A DNA stretch of 64,000 nt, from contig JARCOQ010000002.1 in assembly GCA_029207755.1 (NCBI GenBank), positions 310,001 through 374,000 on the forward strand, in the 5' to 3' direction. Of the stretch, positions 36,401-47,640 are shown piece by piece. A program made the position numbers and the translations under genes. This DNA is from Chamaea fasciata. Lineage: Eukaryota; Chordata; Aves; Passeriformes; Sylviidae. The stretch's first letter is position 1; each line of letters begins with the position of its first letter. Below the pieces are notes generated by a model that had not been told where the DNA came from, did no database searches, and was given only the letters and a program-made list of their open reading frames with translations.

Positions 36401-39400
36401 ACAAAGGACACTTCCAAGTGCTGCCTGGACTGTTTAGTGTGCTTCTCCTACGTCTCAGAGATCACAGCCTACTCTGAGCTGGAACGAACCCACACTGATC
36501 AAAGCCCAACTCCTGGAGAAGGAGTTCCTGTGAGACATCTTCAGAGAGCGGGATGAGTCCAGAGGATGAAAACACAGTTTCACAGAACAGAAAGCAAACT
36601 CCTGTAAATGCTTTGCTGAGCACATCATTCATGGTTTTATCAGCCTGTTTCGATTTTCTCTTCCTGTGTGGCGGAGAACTGGATTAAAATGGTCATGATT
36701 AAGGGTGGCCTGGAAAAGAGAGAAACCTTTCCAGCCATCAGACAAGCAAGGTGCTGGAACAGTCTCCCTGTCGGAATAAGGACCAAGTGAACCAACTGTG
36801 AGCTCAGTTTACAAAACAATCACACAATGTGCTCTCTGGGCACTGGTCAGGCAGGACTGTGAGGTTATCTTTTCCTAGCTTTCTAAAAATCTAGGCCTAT
36901 CTAGTAAGCACTGAAGTGCAACAGCAGTGTGGAAGTGCCCAGGAAGGCAGAGGGAGGCAGGACTCACTTGCTGCAGTGCTGCAGGTTTGATTTGACGATG
37001 TCGTAGTCGGTGTTGTAGAGCGGGGAGCTGTCCTTGAGCAGGGCCTTCTGAATGCTGTACACGTGCACACTGGCAATTGTGGACAGCTTAGACTTCATGG
37101 CTGGGGAAAAAGAGGGGAAAAAAGAAAAGCCCTCTGTTAGCACACCCTTTAGGACGCAGAAAGACTGACAGACTACTTGAAAGCAAAACTTGAATATAAA
37201 AAGGTCCAACCACATCTTCTCCCAGCGCCCACTAATGAAGCATTGAAGGTAACAATCTCCACAAGCCTGTCACGTTTTCCACTACACACTCTTGGTTGTT
37301 GCACAACTGACTTACGAGCCATCTCCCCGTGTTTACCTTCAAAACATCCAGTGTTTGGGATTCAGAACATCTGAGTGAGTACCTAAAGCTAAGGCAGAAG
37401 GTAGCTGGTCACTGCTCTGCCCTGCTGGAACTGCTCTCTGCCACTGGGGCTGAGTCCAGCACCACAGTGTCACCCCCATCAGTCTGCTGGAATCAAAACT
37501 TCATCTCTTTTATGCTACTTAGACTGCAATCCCCTTGAGTAAAGGGCTGGTTTTTAGGAATTCTTTGTTCATTGCTTATATTGTTCTTTCCACAAAGTCC
37601 TGGTCTGAGGCTGAGCTTCTAGGCACCGTAAAAACACACACAGTAATCGTTTCTTGGGGCCAGTCCTAGACTATGCAGCCCTACTCCCATCAAAAACCTC
37701 AGCCTCTTCCAAATATAAGTCATACCTTTGGCCTGCCTTCCGATACAAAAACCATGAGCAACCCTTTCCTCCACAGCAAAACAGAGTGTTACGCAGCACA
37801 CATAACTCAACAAACATGACAGAGAGTAGTTGCACTGCCTGACAATCTCCTGCCCCGAGGAAAACAGCCTGAGCTAGAAATCCACTTCACATTTCCAACA
37901 ACGCAAGCCTTTCAAACAAAGTGAGGTCATTAGCACAGATCCTTAAGGTCACAAATACCACAGCGTGTTCTCAAGTGCCAAAGATGTTATTTGAAAGTGA
38001 TGAAGAGCCTGAAGTTGTGTTTCAGTTCTGTGGGTAAGATTTCATCAGCAGGACCAGGGCTGGGAAGATGGTGAGACAACGGACAGTGCCCAGAGCAGTG
38101 TTGCAATGGGGGCTTTTTCACCTTTCACTCACAAAAGTGAGGTAAATGCCCCATGAGAACGTTTTAACACCCACGGGACTTGGAGCAAAGACTGCAATTC
38201 CATTGAACCAATAATCAGAATTACCAGTTTCAGCATTCTGGGCAGTCTGAAGGCTCACCACTGTTCTGAGAAACTCCTGGTGTATTGTTGTCTCCTTGCT
38301 GTCAGTGGCAGGGAGGTGGAAAAGAATCACTGACAAAACATTCAGAATTTAAAAAAAAAAAAAAATCAGACTCAAATCACAAGCCTGAAGGTATTCAGCT
38401 GTTGGCTCAGATACTCCAAATTCTGAGAAACAGCTGGTACAAGAAGTACACACCTGACCCCAAGAGCCTGGCTGGGCATTTACGTGCAGATGGCAAGTTC
38501 TGAGCTTTGCTCATTTTGCTGTTCTTTCAAAGGAAAAAGTTAAAGCCACACGATTTCCCCAGTCTGCTTACCTTCGAGTTTATCCTCCCTCACTACTGCA
38601 ACCTTGTGGCACTGCAAAAAAAGAAATACAATCTTAAAATCTGAGGTTGCATGCAAGACTGCTACTTTCAGCTATTAAATAAGAAAGTCCAATGATTATT
38701 GTGGCCCAGAACGCTGCCAACACCTTTAACTGCTCTGTGTTAAACAAATACCACGGACCTGCCTGAAACCAGGGAAAATCCTCCTAAATTCAGGCTATAA
38801 ACGTGACACTGCCTGTGCAGCTTTAATTAAATACATTCCATTATACAGAACTAATGCAATAAATAATTACCTTCCATTTCAGGCAGATCTGGAGATTAAA
38901 AGACAATATTCCATGCATGTGAACCAGACTATTATTTAGGAGAACAAACTGTTGGTGTTTTTTTTTCAATCTACAAATGAAAGCCAGGACACCCTGGGAT
39001 TTAGTATTCCTAAAAGAAGACTGGATCAGACTGTAATGGATACTTGTGTATTTAAAAATCCTTGGTGGGATGTCAAAGGCATTTAGTGGTTGGTTCTTAA
39101 ATTTGTCTGTGGGCAAAGGGGAGCAGACACTGAATTTTCCCGTTTTCTTTTAAAAACCTCCGGGGTATCTGCCTGAAGTAGGAGACGACATTCCTGAAAA
39201 TCTGACAGGCAGCAATGAGGAAAAAGTAATTAATTAAGCAGCAATTCCTTTGCTTAGCAAGCTGAAGCACTTTAAATATAAAATACTGTAAGTTAATCTG
39301 CATGTTTCTTTTGTTTACCAGGATTAAAAAGTTGCTTTAATCAGGCAGCAAAAGAGCAAGTGGCAAGAAAACATATGCAGGTCAGAGGATAAATAAAGAT

Positions 39401-42137
39401 GGGCAGTCCAAGCCCCTCAGTGTAGCAGGAAGCAAGGAAAGAGCTTGCAGTGCTAAGGAGGAGTGGATTTCCATCCCTCTCCCTGCCTGCGGCCGGATCC
39501 ACGGCATTCCGGCTACACCTACTGCCAGCAGGCAGCAGTGCAGGGCTCCCGGCGCCAGGGCTGGCCCGGAGCTCTCCCTCCCAGCCCCGGGCCCTGAGCC
39601 CCCGGGGTCACCCCAACCCTGCACCCACACCGAACCATTCCAAAGGAGGAGATCTAAAAATAACGGGGCACAAAAGTCACCTTCACACAGCTCCCCTTGG
39701 CAGATCTCCTGGGAGATTCCCTGCCCGAGCCAAGGGATTGCAAGGATGTGAGCTTTAAAGTCCTTCCCAACCCAAACCATCCAGTGACACTGGAATCTCA
39801 TTTTAAAAGTACACAAGCTGCTAAGACAGAGGTAAGAAATAATAATTTGTTCCCGTGTCAGAAGTCACCTGTTTGTTACAAATACATTAAATACAACAGT
39901 GCAGGGTGACGAGCCCCTGGCCAGTTCTAGTGAGCCAAGAGACTTGTTATTTCCAAAAGAAACGATGGAAAAACCTGTTAAACTTTGGCTATGAGCGTGA
40001 CACTACTCGTGCAACTTTAAATGCATATATTCCATCACATAGAACTAATGCAGTAAATAACCACCTTCCAGCTCAACTTCAGCCCTGCATGTGCTGCTCT
40101 ATCTGTTATTATTCCGTGCTGCACGAGTTCCAGGCTCCCTCCAAACACCACTCACACCCTTCCACACCACAGCAGACCCCGGGACAGGGACAAGGTGGTC
40201 TCAAAGGGCCCCTCCACAAGGTTTTGTGATCTCTGCTGCCCAACAACAGTGAGAGGACTGAGATGAGGGGCATCAGGGCGAGCCAATCACTTAAGAACCC
40301 TGGTGTGTTATTCAGCACTGTGTTCCCCAACCATGACCAGGTGATCTCTCCTGCCCTGGGACAGACACCGAGCCTCCTTTGTGTCCCTGTGCAGAAGCCC
40401 TGGCACTCTGCAGCTCCTGCTGCAAGAAGAGCCAGTTCAGCCCCCTGTGAGGAGTGAAACGCTCACCACATATCCGTTCTGGAGGAGGTTTCCTGCTACC
40501 AGGTAGGTGACATGAAGCTGAGCTCCCGAGTTCTCCTTCCGTTTCCTCTCCACATAATCATAGAGCATCCTGCACAAAGAAACCAGTGTCAACCACCAGA
40601 AAGGAAAAGACACACCCTCCCACGGAGCCCACAGCGAGGAGAACCAGCCCGACACAGACACCTGTCATCACACAGGCACAGTTATTGTCCCCAGGATTAA
40701 TTCAATCCTCCTGAGAGCCTTGCTCCTCTGCCACCACGGAGAATCCCAGCCCAACAGCTCCGGGAACCAAGGGGAAAACAGATTTAGTGGTGGGCCTCAG
40801 AGCCCCTGGGCAGCTTGTTGCCAGGCCTCTCCTCCAGAAAGGCATTTCTGGAACCCCTGAGAGAGGGACTGGAGACTGTTTGGTGCCGCATTGCCCAGCA
40901 GACAGCCAGGCACATGGAGGAACACAACTGGCTGTGCCTGAGAAGACAGGCAGGGTTTTTAAATGTTTCCAGAGGAATCATTTTAATGTGCTCACGACAC
41001 AGGGATTACCATGGAATTAACAGGAATTCCCCAGGCTCTGGGGGTGCAGTGACACCTACTGTTTAGCCTGGTTGACGTGGACGCCCAGGGTGTAGCTCAG
41101 CCATTTGTACGTCACCTGCAAAAGAGAAAAAACCCCGAAAAACCACTTTAATAAGAAAACCTTCACCTCCCAATCTGATGAAACTCCCACCTTTGGCTTG
41201 TGGGTCAGTCAAAATCCTTAGACAGCCCCCTCCCTTCCAAGAAACCCACAGCAGAAGAGAGCACTGGGGCACCTGTGCTTCAGTGAGTGCACTGAATTCC
41301 CGAGTCCTGTCCCAGAAGGTGTGGGGGGGAATTCCTGTCCTGGGGACACAGGGATCTCCAGCTGCACCGCTGGGCCAAATATCAGGATCTCAGGGCCGGA
41401 ATTCCAGCCCTGCCCTGCCTCGCTGGGCCATTTTGACCAGGTACATCTTTGACACCTGTTCCTCCTCCTGCTTTGCCCTTTTAAACCAAGCCCCAGGCTC
41501 TGGGCTGAAAACACAACAATCGAATTGCTGTTTGCTTAGATTTCTCTTGGAATAAACTACAAAGCCACGGGCTGCTCTTGTTCACATTGTCAGACAAGCT
41601 GCGCCAACTTTGCTGCACCATTTTCTAGGCAAACCCCATTTTATTTTATTTTATTTTATTTTATTTTATTTTATTTTATTTTATTTCTTTCCAAATAAAA
41701 TTTTGAAATAAAACTGGAAAGGAACAGACCCACGCAGAAAACCATCAGCTTTCTGAACTGCCTTCAAAACAGTGAAGGAAGGGGGGAAGAGAGGAGGAAG
41801 AACAGGGGGAGAGGAGGAAGAAGGAAGTCGGGAGGAAGAGGAAGAAGGAAGGGAAAAGGAGGAAGATGGGGAAAGGAGGAAGAAAGGGGAATTGAAGGAG
41901 GAAGGAGGGGGGAAGGAAAGGCGGGGGGAGAAGGAAAGGGGAAGGAGAGAGAAAAGGAGAGCGGGAGACAGAGAGTGTGAAAGGAGAAAGAGGTGGAAGG
42001 AGGAGGAAGGCGGGAGAAGGGAGAGGGAGGCGAGGGCAGGGGGACAGAAGGCAGAGCGCGGGGAGCGGAGGACTCACGACGCGGTTCTGGTCGGTGACGA
42101 ACTCGTCGATGTTCTCCAGGTACAGCTCGTCCGCCAT
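21111..42137 (-). CDS. POLD3: POLD3, DNA polymerase delta subunit 3 (p66), complete, 12 coding exons
   Basis: Exons on the minus strand at 42137-42078, 41115-41060, 40569-40467, 38611-38572, 37100-36968, 34246-33997, 32759-32687, 30859-30697, 29435-29323, 25118-25024, 24950-24869 and 21316-21111 join into one frame of 1374 bases, 457 residues (human p66 has 466). All introns are GT-AG. The product is the p66 subunit of nuclear DNA polymerase delta, which binds the p50 subunit through its N-terminal third (about residues 1-140) and PCNA through its C-terminus. Residues 447-454, QVSIMGFF, are a canonical PIP box. Residues 232-233 FF lie in the region reported to bind REV1 in human p66. Basic clusters at 313-320 (KKKRKRIK) and 368-374 look like nuclear localisation signals. 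The middle is rich in K, E, P and S and probably disordered. The start is MADELYLENIDEFV with good context. Confidence 0.97.
21485..21730 (+). repeat. CR1 LINE 3' fragment in POLD3 intron 11
   Basis: It has GGAAATGGCCTCAAGTTGTG, GGTGTCGGGTATTAGGG, GGCACAGCTGCCCAGGGCAG, GATTTAAAAGCTGTGTGGAT and the terminal GGGCTTTTCCAACTGCAGTG. It is antisense to POLD3. Confidence 0.93.
24869..24950 (-). CDS. POLD3: POLD3 coding exon 11
   Basis: 82 bases between CTCCAG and GTAAGA encode GSAGGRKRKRKRVLKSKMFV and an acidic end DEEEGCM, and leave one base of a split codon. The basic run is a probable nuclear localisation signal. Confidence 0.96.
25024..25118 (-). CDS. POLD3: POLD3 coding exon 10
   Basis: 95 bases between TTGGCAG and GTGAGA encode a proline- and acid-rich linker starting DVPPSPTPEEERAPSPPP and ending in EPASTE. 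Confidence 0.95.
25971..26010 (+). repeat. Perfect 20-bp tandem duplication
   Basis: GGAGCTGTCCCCAGGGACGA occurs twice without a mismatch, at 25971-25990 and 25991-26010, in POLD3 intron 9. Confidence 0.97.
27388..27429. repeat. (TA)n microsatellite
   Basis: About 20 perfect TA dinucleotides lie in POLD3 intron 9, followed by a run of T (27431-27440). Confidence 0.98.
27765..27860 (-). repeat. CR1 LINE fragment, antisense
   Basis: The sequence AACTTTTCCCTAATATCCAG, then CCTAAACTTGCCCTGACACA and CCATTCCCTCAGG, matches the reversed CR1 3' region. Confidence 0.8.
29323..29435 (-). CDS. POLD3: POLD3 coding exon 9
   Basis: 113 bases between GTGGCAG and GTAAAA encode KMKRTDRSDDEEERDPENV, the basic run KKKRKRIK and the acidic serine cluster SDSSDDE, which looks like a casein kinase 2 target. 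It ends one base into a codon. Confidence 0.96.
30697..30859 (-). CDS. POLD3: POLD3 coding exon 8
   Basis: 163 bases between TTCACAG and GTGGGT encode a K/E/P-rich linker, with KLKANAVPEQPKEEKEVVKP near the start and LQQKDKR at the end. Confidence 0.95.
31925..31995 (-). repeat. CR1-like fragment, antisense
   Basis: AATTCAGAAGGGACTGCAGA followed by GGCCACCTAGTCCAGCCTCT resembles the reversed 3' end of CR1. It is short and diverged. Confidence 0.6.
32687..32759 (-). CDS. POLD3: POLD3 coding exon 7 (NFF motif)
   Basis: 73 bases between CTTCCAG and GTAAGT encode VSATSSKPSIKNNIMN and NFFGKAAM. In human p66 the matching NFF segment is reported to contact the REV1 C-terminal domain in translesion synthesis. 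Confidence 0.96.
33997..34246 (-). CDS. POLD3: POLD3 coding exon 6 (largest)
   Basis: 250 bases between ACACAG and GTAAGT encode FSAIHCAAAVPRTPP, an A/P-rich stretch, NGHGPP, QRGIMGMFAAKAAA and a lysine/glutamate-rich end. It is much more GC-rich than the surrounding introns. Confidence 0.96.
36968..37100 (-). CDS. POLD3: POLD3 coding exon 5
   Basis: 133 bases between CCCCAG and GTGAGT encode MKSKLSTIASVHVYSIQKAL, then LKDSSPLYNTDYDIVKSNLQ and HCS. This is the end of the p50-binding N-terminal domain. Confidence 0.97.
38572..38611 (-). CDS. POLD3: POLD3 coding exon 4
   Basis: Only 40 bases between TTTGCAG and GTAAGC encode CHKVAVVREDKLE plus one base. The exon is too short to stand out as an open frame but is fixed by splice phase and conserved sequence. 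Confidence 0.95.
39745..39795 (+). repeat. CR1 LINE 3'-tail fragment
   Basis: GAGCTTTAAAGTCCTTCCCA followed by ACCCAAACCATCCAGTGACA is the sense 3' tail of CR1. Confidence 0.75.
40467..40569 (-). CDS. POLD3: POLD3 coding exon 3
   Basis: 103 bases between TGTGCAG and GTGAGC encode MLYDYVERKRKENSGAQLHV, TYLVAGNLLQNGYV. It forms part of the winged-helix-like N-terminal domain that contacts p50. Confidence 0.97.
41060..41115 (-). CDS. POLD3: POLD3 coding exon 2
   Basis: 56 bases between TTTGCAG and GTAGGT encode VTYKWLSYTLGVHVNQAK and two bases of a split glutamine codon. Confidence 0.97.
41638..41686. repeat. (ATTTT)n microsatellite
   Basis: About ten perfect ATTTT units lie in POLD3 intron 1. 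Confidence 0.98.
41774..42060 (+). repeat. Homopurine tract of about 290 bp in POLD3 intron 1
   Basis: The plus strand is almost only A and G (GGAAGGGG, GAGGAAGA and similar words), with few pyrimidines. The POLD3 RNA would carry it as a C/U-rich run starting about 17 nucleotides after the exon 1 donor. Confidence 0.95.
42078..42137 (-). CDS. POLD3: POLD3 coding exon 1 with start codon
   Basis: ATG is the complement of 42135-42137 in the context CGGCCATGG. Twenty codons, MADELYLENIDEFVTDQNRV, end before GTGAGT. The long frame continuing upstream and downstream of this exon is GC- and purine-driven and not used. Confidence 0.97.
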
Positions 42138-42420
42138 GGCCGCGCCGGGCCCGCGCTTCCCGCGCGCCCGCGCGCCGCCGCCATGGCAACGACCCCGCCG
42201 CCGACGGCGGCCGCGCGGGGACACGGGGGGCGCGCGAACGGCGAACGGGCGGCCCGGCACGCGGCGCCCCGGGCCTAGGCCGCGGGCGGGACTCGATGGG
42301 CTCGGAGCGCTTTCCCAAGCCGATCAGTGCCGTGCTGCTGCCAGGAACGGCTCTCCTGCACGCTCCAGGGGCCTCCCGGAGCCGCTGCTCCCCGCCGGAG
42401 TGTATTCTGGTGAGTGAGAG
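42138..42420 (-). promoter_or_regulatory. POLD3: POLD3 CpG-island promoter
   Basis: This is a CpG-dense stretch without a TATA box. GCTTCCCGCGC at about 42155-42165 resembles an E2F site, fitting a replication gene, and GCCGCCATGGCAAC at 42177-42190 resembles an RFX X-box. The transcription start is not defined by the sequence. Confidence 0.65.
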
Positions 42421-43007
42421 CTCCCGCGGGAACCAGGGCTGGGCCATGGGGCTTCTCACCTCCCTCGTAGTCCTGGCTGGGTGGAGTGTACCTGGCTCCC
42501 ACCTGGATACCTGCCCTGTCGGCCTTCCCCTGATCCTTTCCCGCCACCTCTCCACCCTTCCTTCCATCACCGGGCAGACCCGGTTGAGAATAGAATAGAA
42601 TAGAATAGACCACACCAGACCAGAACTTCGTAGTAGGCTTGGGGAAACCCAGCCTGTGGCAGCCAGAAGCAGCAGTTCCAGAGCAGACCTGCTGCAGCCA
42701 CCAGAGGGGTCAGAGCTCGGCAGCGGCCGGGCAGCAGAGGCAGCTCCAGTGTCCGCAAATGCCGCGGCTCTGTCCGGCATTCCCGGAGGAATCGTCCCTC
42801 CTCGTGCAGTTCCCCGTCCGAGTCAGCAGGTGCCAGCTGGACACCACGCTTGCTCGGCAGGCGCTGGCACGGCCAGGGAGCTCTGTCACCTCTGTCACCG
42901 CCCGGCTTGTGCTCCCCAGGGCTCCTCCTGCCCGCAGCAGGACGGGGACACGGCTGTGTGACGCCCCCCGGGCTTGTGCCACCCAAAAGGATCGGTGCGG
43001 TGGGGAG

Positions 43008-43256
43008 AGGAGTCCCAGAGTCACAGGGGTGGGAAAGCCCTCCAAGATCATCGAGGGGGATCCTTCCTCCAGCGCTGCCGAGGCCACCAGTACCCCGTGT
43101 CCCCAAGTGCCACATCCACGTGGCTTTAAATCCCTCCAGGGAGGGGCTCTCGCCTGCACAGCCCTTTCCATGAAGGAATTGTCCCTAATATCCAACCTAA
43201 ACCTCCTCTGGCACAACCTGAGGCCCTTTCCTCTTGTCCTGTCACTTGTTCCGTAG
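43008..43256 (-). repeat. CR1 LINE 3' fragment, antisense
   Basis: It starts CCCAGAGTCACAGGGGTGGG, passes CCCAAGTGCCACATCCACGT and GGCTTTAAATCCCTCCAGGG, and ends in AATTGTCCCTAATATCCAAC and GGCCCTTTCCTCTTGTCCTG. Confidence 0.93.
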
Positions 43257-44249
43257 GGGCAGAGGTGGGCCCACTCCCCTCCATGCCCCCTGCTCAGTCT
43301 GCACCAGCACACACCTCCAAAAAGAGGTGCCAGAAGGAGCTGAGCAAGCTGAAAAATATCCAGTTCTCAGCAAATGTCTGGGGTTTGGTTGAGCAGGGTT
43401 GCATGATCCCAGAGGCAACTGTGCTCTTGCTCCAACAGGCACAGAAGAAAGAAGCTCTGGCTGGGGAGGGCAGCGGTGATGCCACCCAGGGCAGCCACCA
43501 GGCTCATCAGGAGTGTCCCTTGCCCTGGGCGAAGTCACTCACTCCACGAGAACTCCAGGCGGATACAGATCCTCACTTGGACACAACAGTTTTTTACCTG
43601 GCAAAGGTCAGGGAAGGAAATGGGACACGTTTGGTAAGTGTTAAAATAAACTCACAGTGGCGCTGTGCTGGGGTGTTTCTCTAGGGCTCACAATGGCATT
43701 CATTACTCAGCTGGCATCGGGTTTGTTTGGCTGGTAACAAAATGATCCACATCCTCTTCCTCCTGTGTCCCAGGCGCCTTCTCTCACACCCTGGTTGTCT
43801 CTTTTTCTTTGCTTCACCGTAGTTATTCCTGTGCTGTGACATTCCTGGCTTGGCATTTCTGTCTGGTTTACGGAAGGAGTGTGCAGGTCTTAAATACGTT
43901 ACTCACCTTTTTGGTGTTTTAAGTCTCTTTTTGTCTTTTGTTTTTTTCTTCTTTAAGTTTCCTGCTTTGAGCTTTCTGGATGATTTCCTGACCTGGGCTG
44001 AGGTGCCTGGTAACTGTAAAATTACACTTTTCACCCTGAGGGCACAGTGTGTGTTGGCACTGCAGGTTGGCTTAGGGGTACGAGTGAGTGCAAGAGGTAA
44101 GAATTCTCCAGCTGAGGATTTCTTTCTACTGTATTAAAATGCCGTGGGATCTGGATCTGGTCTCACTCACACCTGCTTTACTCTCTGAGGGAGCTATGCG
44201 GGCACCAATTGAAACAAGAGAGGTTCAGACTGGACACAAGGAGAAGTTA

Positions 44250-44355
44250 TTAGAATCACAGAAGGGTTTGTGTTGGAAGGGGCCTTAAAAACCATCTTGT
44301 TCCACTCCCCTGCCAGGGCCAGCAGCACCTTCCACTAGACCAGGTTGCTCCTGAT
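44250..44355 (-). repeat. CR1 LINE 3'-end fragment, antisense
   Basis: AGAATCACAGAAGGGTTTGT, GTTGGAAGGGGCCTTAAAAA and CACTAGACCAGGTTGCTCCT form the reversed CR1 3' end. Confidence 0.9.
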
Positions 44356-44659
44356 CTCCTTGGTGAAATATTCCGAGATCTCTTAATGTGGGCTTGCCTC
44401 ATTCTCTTTCTTCCTCTGTTGTGCCAACTCCGAAGTTTCAGCGCCAGCTCCTCTGAGGTGTGAAAGGCAGAGTCAACAAGGTGCAGTTACTTCAAAAGAG
44501 CCAAGTTTCTGAAGGACACACCGACAAGCAGGGCTGGCTCCTCGGTGTCGGAGCTGCGGAGCAACCCTCTGAGCAAGCTCTGCCCTCACCTCCTCAGGCT
44601 GTGTGCAAGTGCCCTGGAGATTTATAATCCCAGCACAGTTTGAGGCTGGGCTCTACACA

Positions 44660-44900
44660 TGATTTGTACCAAGGCATTTGGGTCCCTTGGAGCCCCTTTA
44701 GGCCCTGGAAGGGCTCTGAGCTCTCCCTGGAGCCTTCTCCTCTCCAGGTGAGCCCCCCCAGCTCTCCCAACCTGGCTCCAGCCCTGCAGCAGCTCCGGGG
44801 CCTCCTCTGGGCTCTCTCCAGCAGCTCCAGCTCCTTGTGCTGCTGGCCCAGGGCTGGGGCGGCTCTGCAGGTGGGGTCTCACCTGGACATTTCTCTGGTG
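44660..44900 (-). repeat. CR1 LINE internal 3' fragment, antisense
   Basis: CCTTCTCCTCTCCAGGTGAG, CCAGCAGCTCCAGCTCCTTG and GGCTCTGCAGGTGGGGTCTC are typical of the reversed region upstream of the CR1 3' UTR. The matching sense words occur in the copy at 56345-56820. Confidence 0.88.
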
Positions 44901-47483
44901 TTCCCGAAGAACTGCCATCCCTCCCCTGAGGGATGCCCCTGAGCTCCTCTGGGGCATCTTTCTCAAAGGCAGTGCTGTGAGGGGTGTTTAACTCAGCAGA
45001 GGCGCTTTTGGCTGGCCTGAAGTCGTGCTGGTTGTCCAGATGGCAGGGTGACCCCTGGCAGGGGGTCTGGCCAGGGACAAACTGGGGAGGGAAGCATCTT
45101 GAGCAGTGCTGATGAGAGACAAACAGCACACGTGAGCTTCGCAAGTGGGAACATCAGCTCCCGGCGGCATGGGAAGCTCAGAGGAGCGTGGAGCCTGCCT
45201 GGTTGGCTCCAAGATGGGCCAAAAAATGACGACTGCCCAGAGAAGTGCAATCAGCACAGAAACACCGGCTCTGCCCCGTCTGCCCAGGCCAGCAAGGAGC
45301 TTCCTTAAGTACTTCCTTAGTGCACCCGTGGGGCACAGCCCGTGGCACAGCCTGACACGTGCATTTCCTTGTTTTTCTTCCCCTTTGGCACAGCCTTGGG
45401 AACGTGCTTCTTGGAGTCCATGAACAGATCGGGGTGGGGACAGAGCAGTTCTGCCTGTGGGACACATGCACCGAGGTCCTGCCCAAATGAACCGCGGATC
45501 TCAGCCTGAGCCATTCCCTCCCAATGCTCCCGGGGAAAGGTGCGTTCTGGAATAAAACCTTCGTCCTTCCCAAGAAGGTGGCCGGTGCTTGTAGGATTTG
45601 AGTGATGCTGGTGTTCCGTGTAGGGAGGTTGGTTGATGATTCCAAGGTACCACATGGGAACCTGGTGTCATTGGATCAAGTCGCAATAAAACCACAGCTT
45701 AAGGCTTCCCAGCACCACCTCCTTTTGCACTGAGCTAGGAGGCCTCTCCATCAGCCGAGGCCTTGGAGACCCAGCTGGACATCAGCAGGGATGACCAGCC
45801 AGGATCAAACCCCGCCGGGGTGAGGGGCACAGAGGAGGAGGAGATCTCTGCACTCCTGACAGCCCTGAGGGAGAAGGGAGGCAGGCAGCCATGGCTCCAG
45901 AAACATGGTCAGGGATGCTCCTTCAGGATAGGCTGCTTCTCCTGAGCCTGTGTGGCTCCTGGCCGCACACTGAACTCCTGCACCTTCCAAATATTTCAAG
46001 TCATTGGTACATGCAAATGGCCCTCAAGGACAATTTCCTTGGGAAAAAAGAAAAAAAAAAAAAGGGATTTTGTTGAAAGGCTTGTGGCAGTGTGGGGAGG
46101 GGGCTGCTGTGCCAGGGGGTGCCAGAGGCAGCCTGAACTGGGCACTCCACTCTCAGCTCTGCCCGTGAGGCCAGCACAGCTCTGTCACCCTCTGTGACAT
46201 GCCAGCCTTGCCAAACTCAACAGGAATTTTGCCTCGGCCTTCACTGGAGCCAAGATGTTGCCCTTTGCCTCTGTCTGTAGCTCTCTGTGAGCTGTGACAG
46301 TTCCTCTTTGCCAGGCACCTGTTTCACAGCCACCACCTCTGTCATCCCCTCCTCTTCCTGCCTTTAAGCCCTGACTTGCATTAGCCCTAAAGTTTCCCGA
46401 GGGAGGCTCTCCTGACAGAAAAAATCAGGCTTTGCACTCCGACGGATTGGTGGGGGTTGCAGAGGCTCCGCAAACGTTTGGGGTACGCAGAGAAGAAGGC
46501 ACAACAGGACAGCAGAGGACTGCACCATGGAGACAAAAAACCGCCCACCCCGCTTTAGAAACACCCCCTCCCTGCCAGAAGGATAAAACGTGAGCCATCC
46601 GTGGCACCGTTCCACACAGATTTCCGCCCCGGTTCAAAAGCAGGATGTGCACAGTGGCTGGGGCAGTGACGCCACCACGCTGCTCTGCCGGGTTGTTTAC
46701 CAGGGTCCCGGCCCTGTGACACACAGCTCCCCTCGTCCTACGCAGGCTGCGCCGCCGCCAGCCAGAAAGGAAGAGCCCTTGGCTTTGATCTCCAGGCAAG
46801 AAGTGGGGGCCTAATCATAAAAAAGAGGAAATAGCTCGCTGCACACACGCTGTTGGTGCAAAATATGAGTCTCTCCTGCCAAGGCAGAGACCCGAAGCAG
46901 CTTTCCTGGAGCTGGTTTAGGCCATGATCCCACCCCAGCTGGGATCCTCTGGCTGGGTGCTGCTAGATTCCTGCTGAGGTTTATGGTGGGTTCCCCCCCC
47001 TTTTTTCTCCTTTTCATTGAGAAAATGGCCTAACAAAGGGAAGCACCTTTCCTTCCTTGCCAGTAACACAGAAGTTGACCTTGTCAGCTGACGGCCAAAT
47101 TACCTGTGGCGACAAAGGGCAAGTTACCAGCGAGGTTTGTTTCTGATAAAAGCCAGAGTTCAGTAACACCGTGATTGCTCTATAAATTCAGGACACACTT
47201 TCACACGCTCAGCCAGGTCGATAAACTAGAAGGGCTGCAGCCTGGGAACAGTTTGCTCAGGTTTTAACGGCTGACTCATTAGCGGTTCGACCAGATTTGG
47301 CTATTCTCTACATCTGCAATCAAAAGCTGAGGTGGGAACATTTTCAGAGTCCCAGGGTGATGAGCTGCAGCTCTCACCAGCACCTCGGCAATGCAAGAAC
47401 TATATTTACAAAAATAATAACAATTATACAAGATACAAGAATACAAGAACTTTATTTACAGTTCACAACCTTGAGGTGCCAGC

Positions 47484-47630
47484 ACAGAATCATACAAAGT
47501 CAAGGGGTTGTAAGGGAACTTAAAGCTCATCCAGTTCCGCCCCCTGCCATAGGCACGGACACTGGTTCCAGTAGACCAGGTTGCTCAAGGCTTTATCCAA
47601 CCTGGCCTGGAACACTTCCACCCCTTCTCC
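47484..47630 (-). repeat. CR1 LINE 3'-end fragment upstream of LIPT2
   Basis: CACAGAATCATACAAAGTCA, GGAACTTAAAGCTCATCCAG, CCAGTAGACCAGGTTGCTCA and AACCTGGCCTGGAACACTTC. It ends about 370 bases before the LIPT2 start codon. Confidence 0.92.
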
Positions 47631-47640
47631 TGTCCCCATG

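Larger units (their letters stand above)
42421..47640. other. Spacer between POLD3 and LIPT2
   Basis: About 5.2 kb without a supported gene. It holds an (AATAG)n run at 42584-42609, several antisense CR1 pieces, an A-run at 46043-46062 and otherwise no recognised structure. Confidence 0.75.

Noticed and set aside
41764..42780. Open frame of 338 codons on the minus strand over POLD3 exon 1
   Set aside because: It reads POLD3 exon 1 in another frame and then the homopurine tract, giving S/P/F-rich low complexity.
47281..47310. GGTTCGACC-like word resembling a tRNA T-loop
   Set aside because: The surrounding 80 bases do not fold into a cloverleaf or carry an A box at the right distance.
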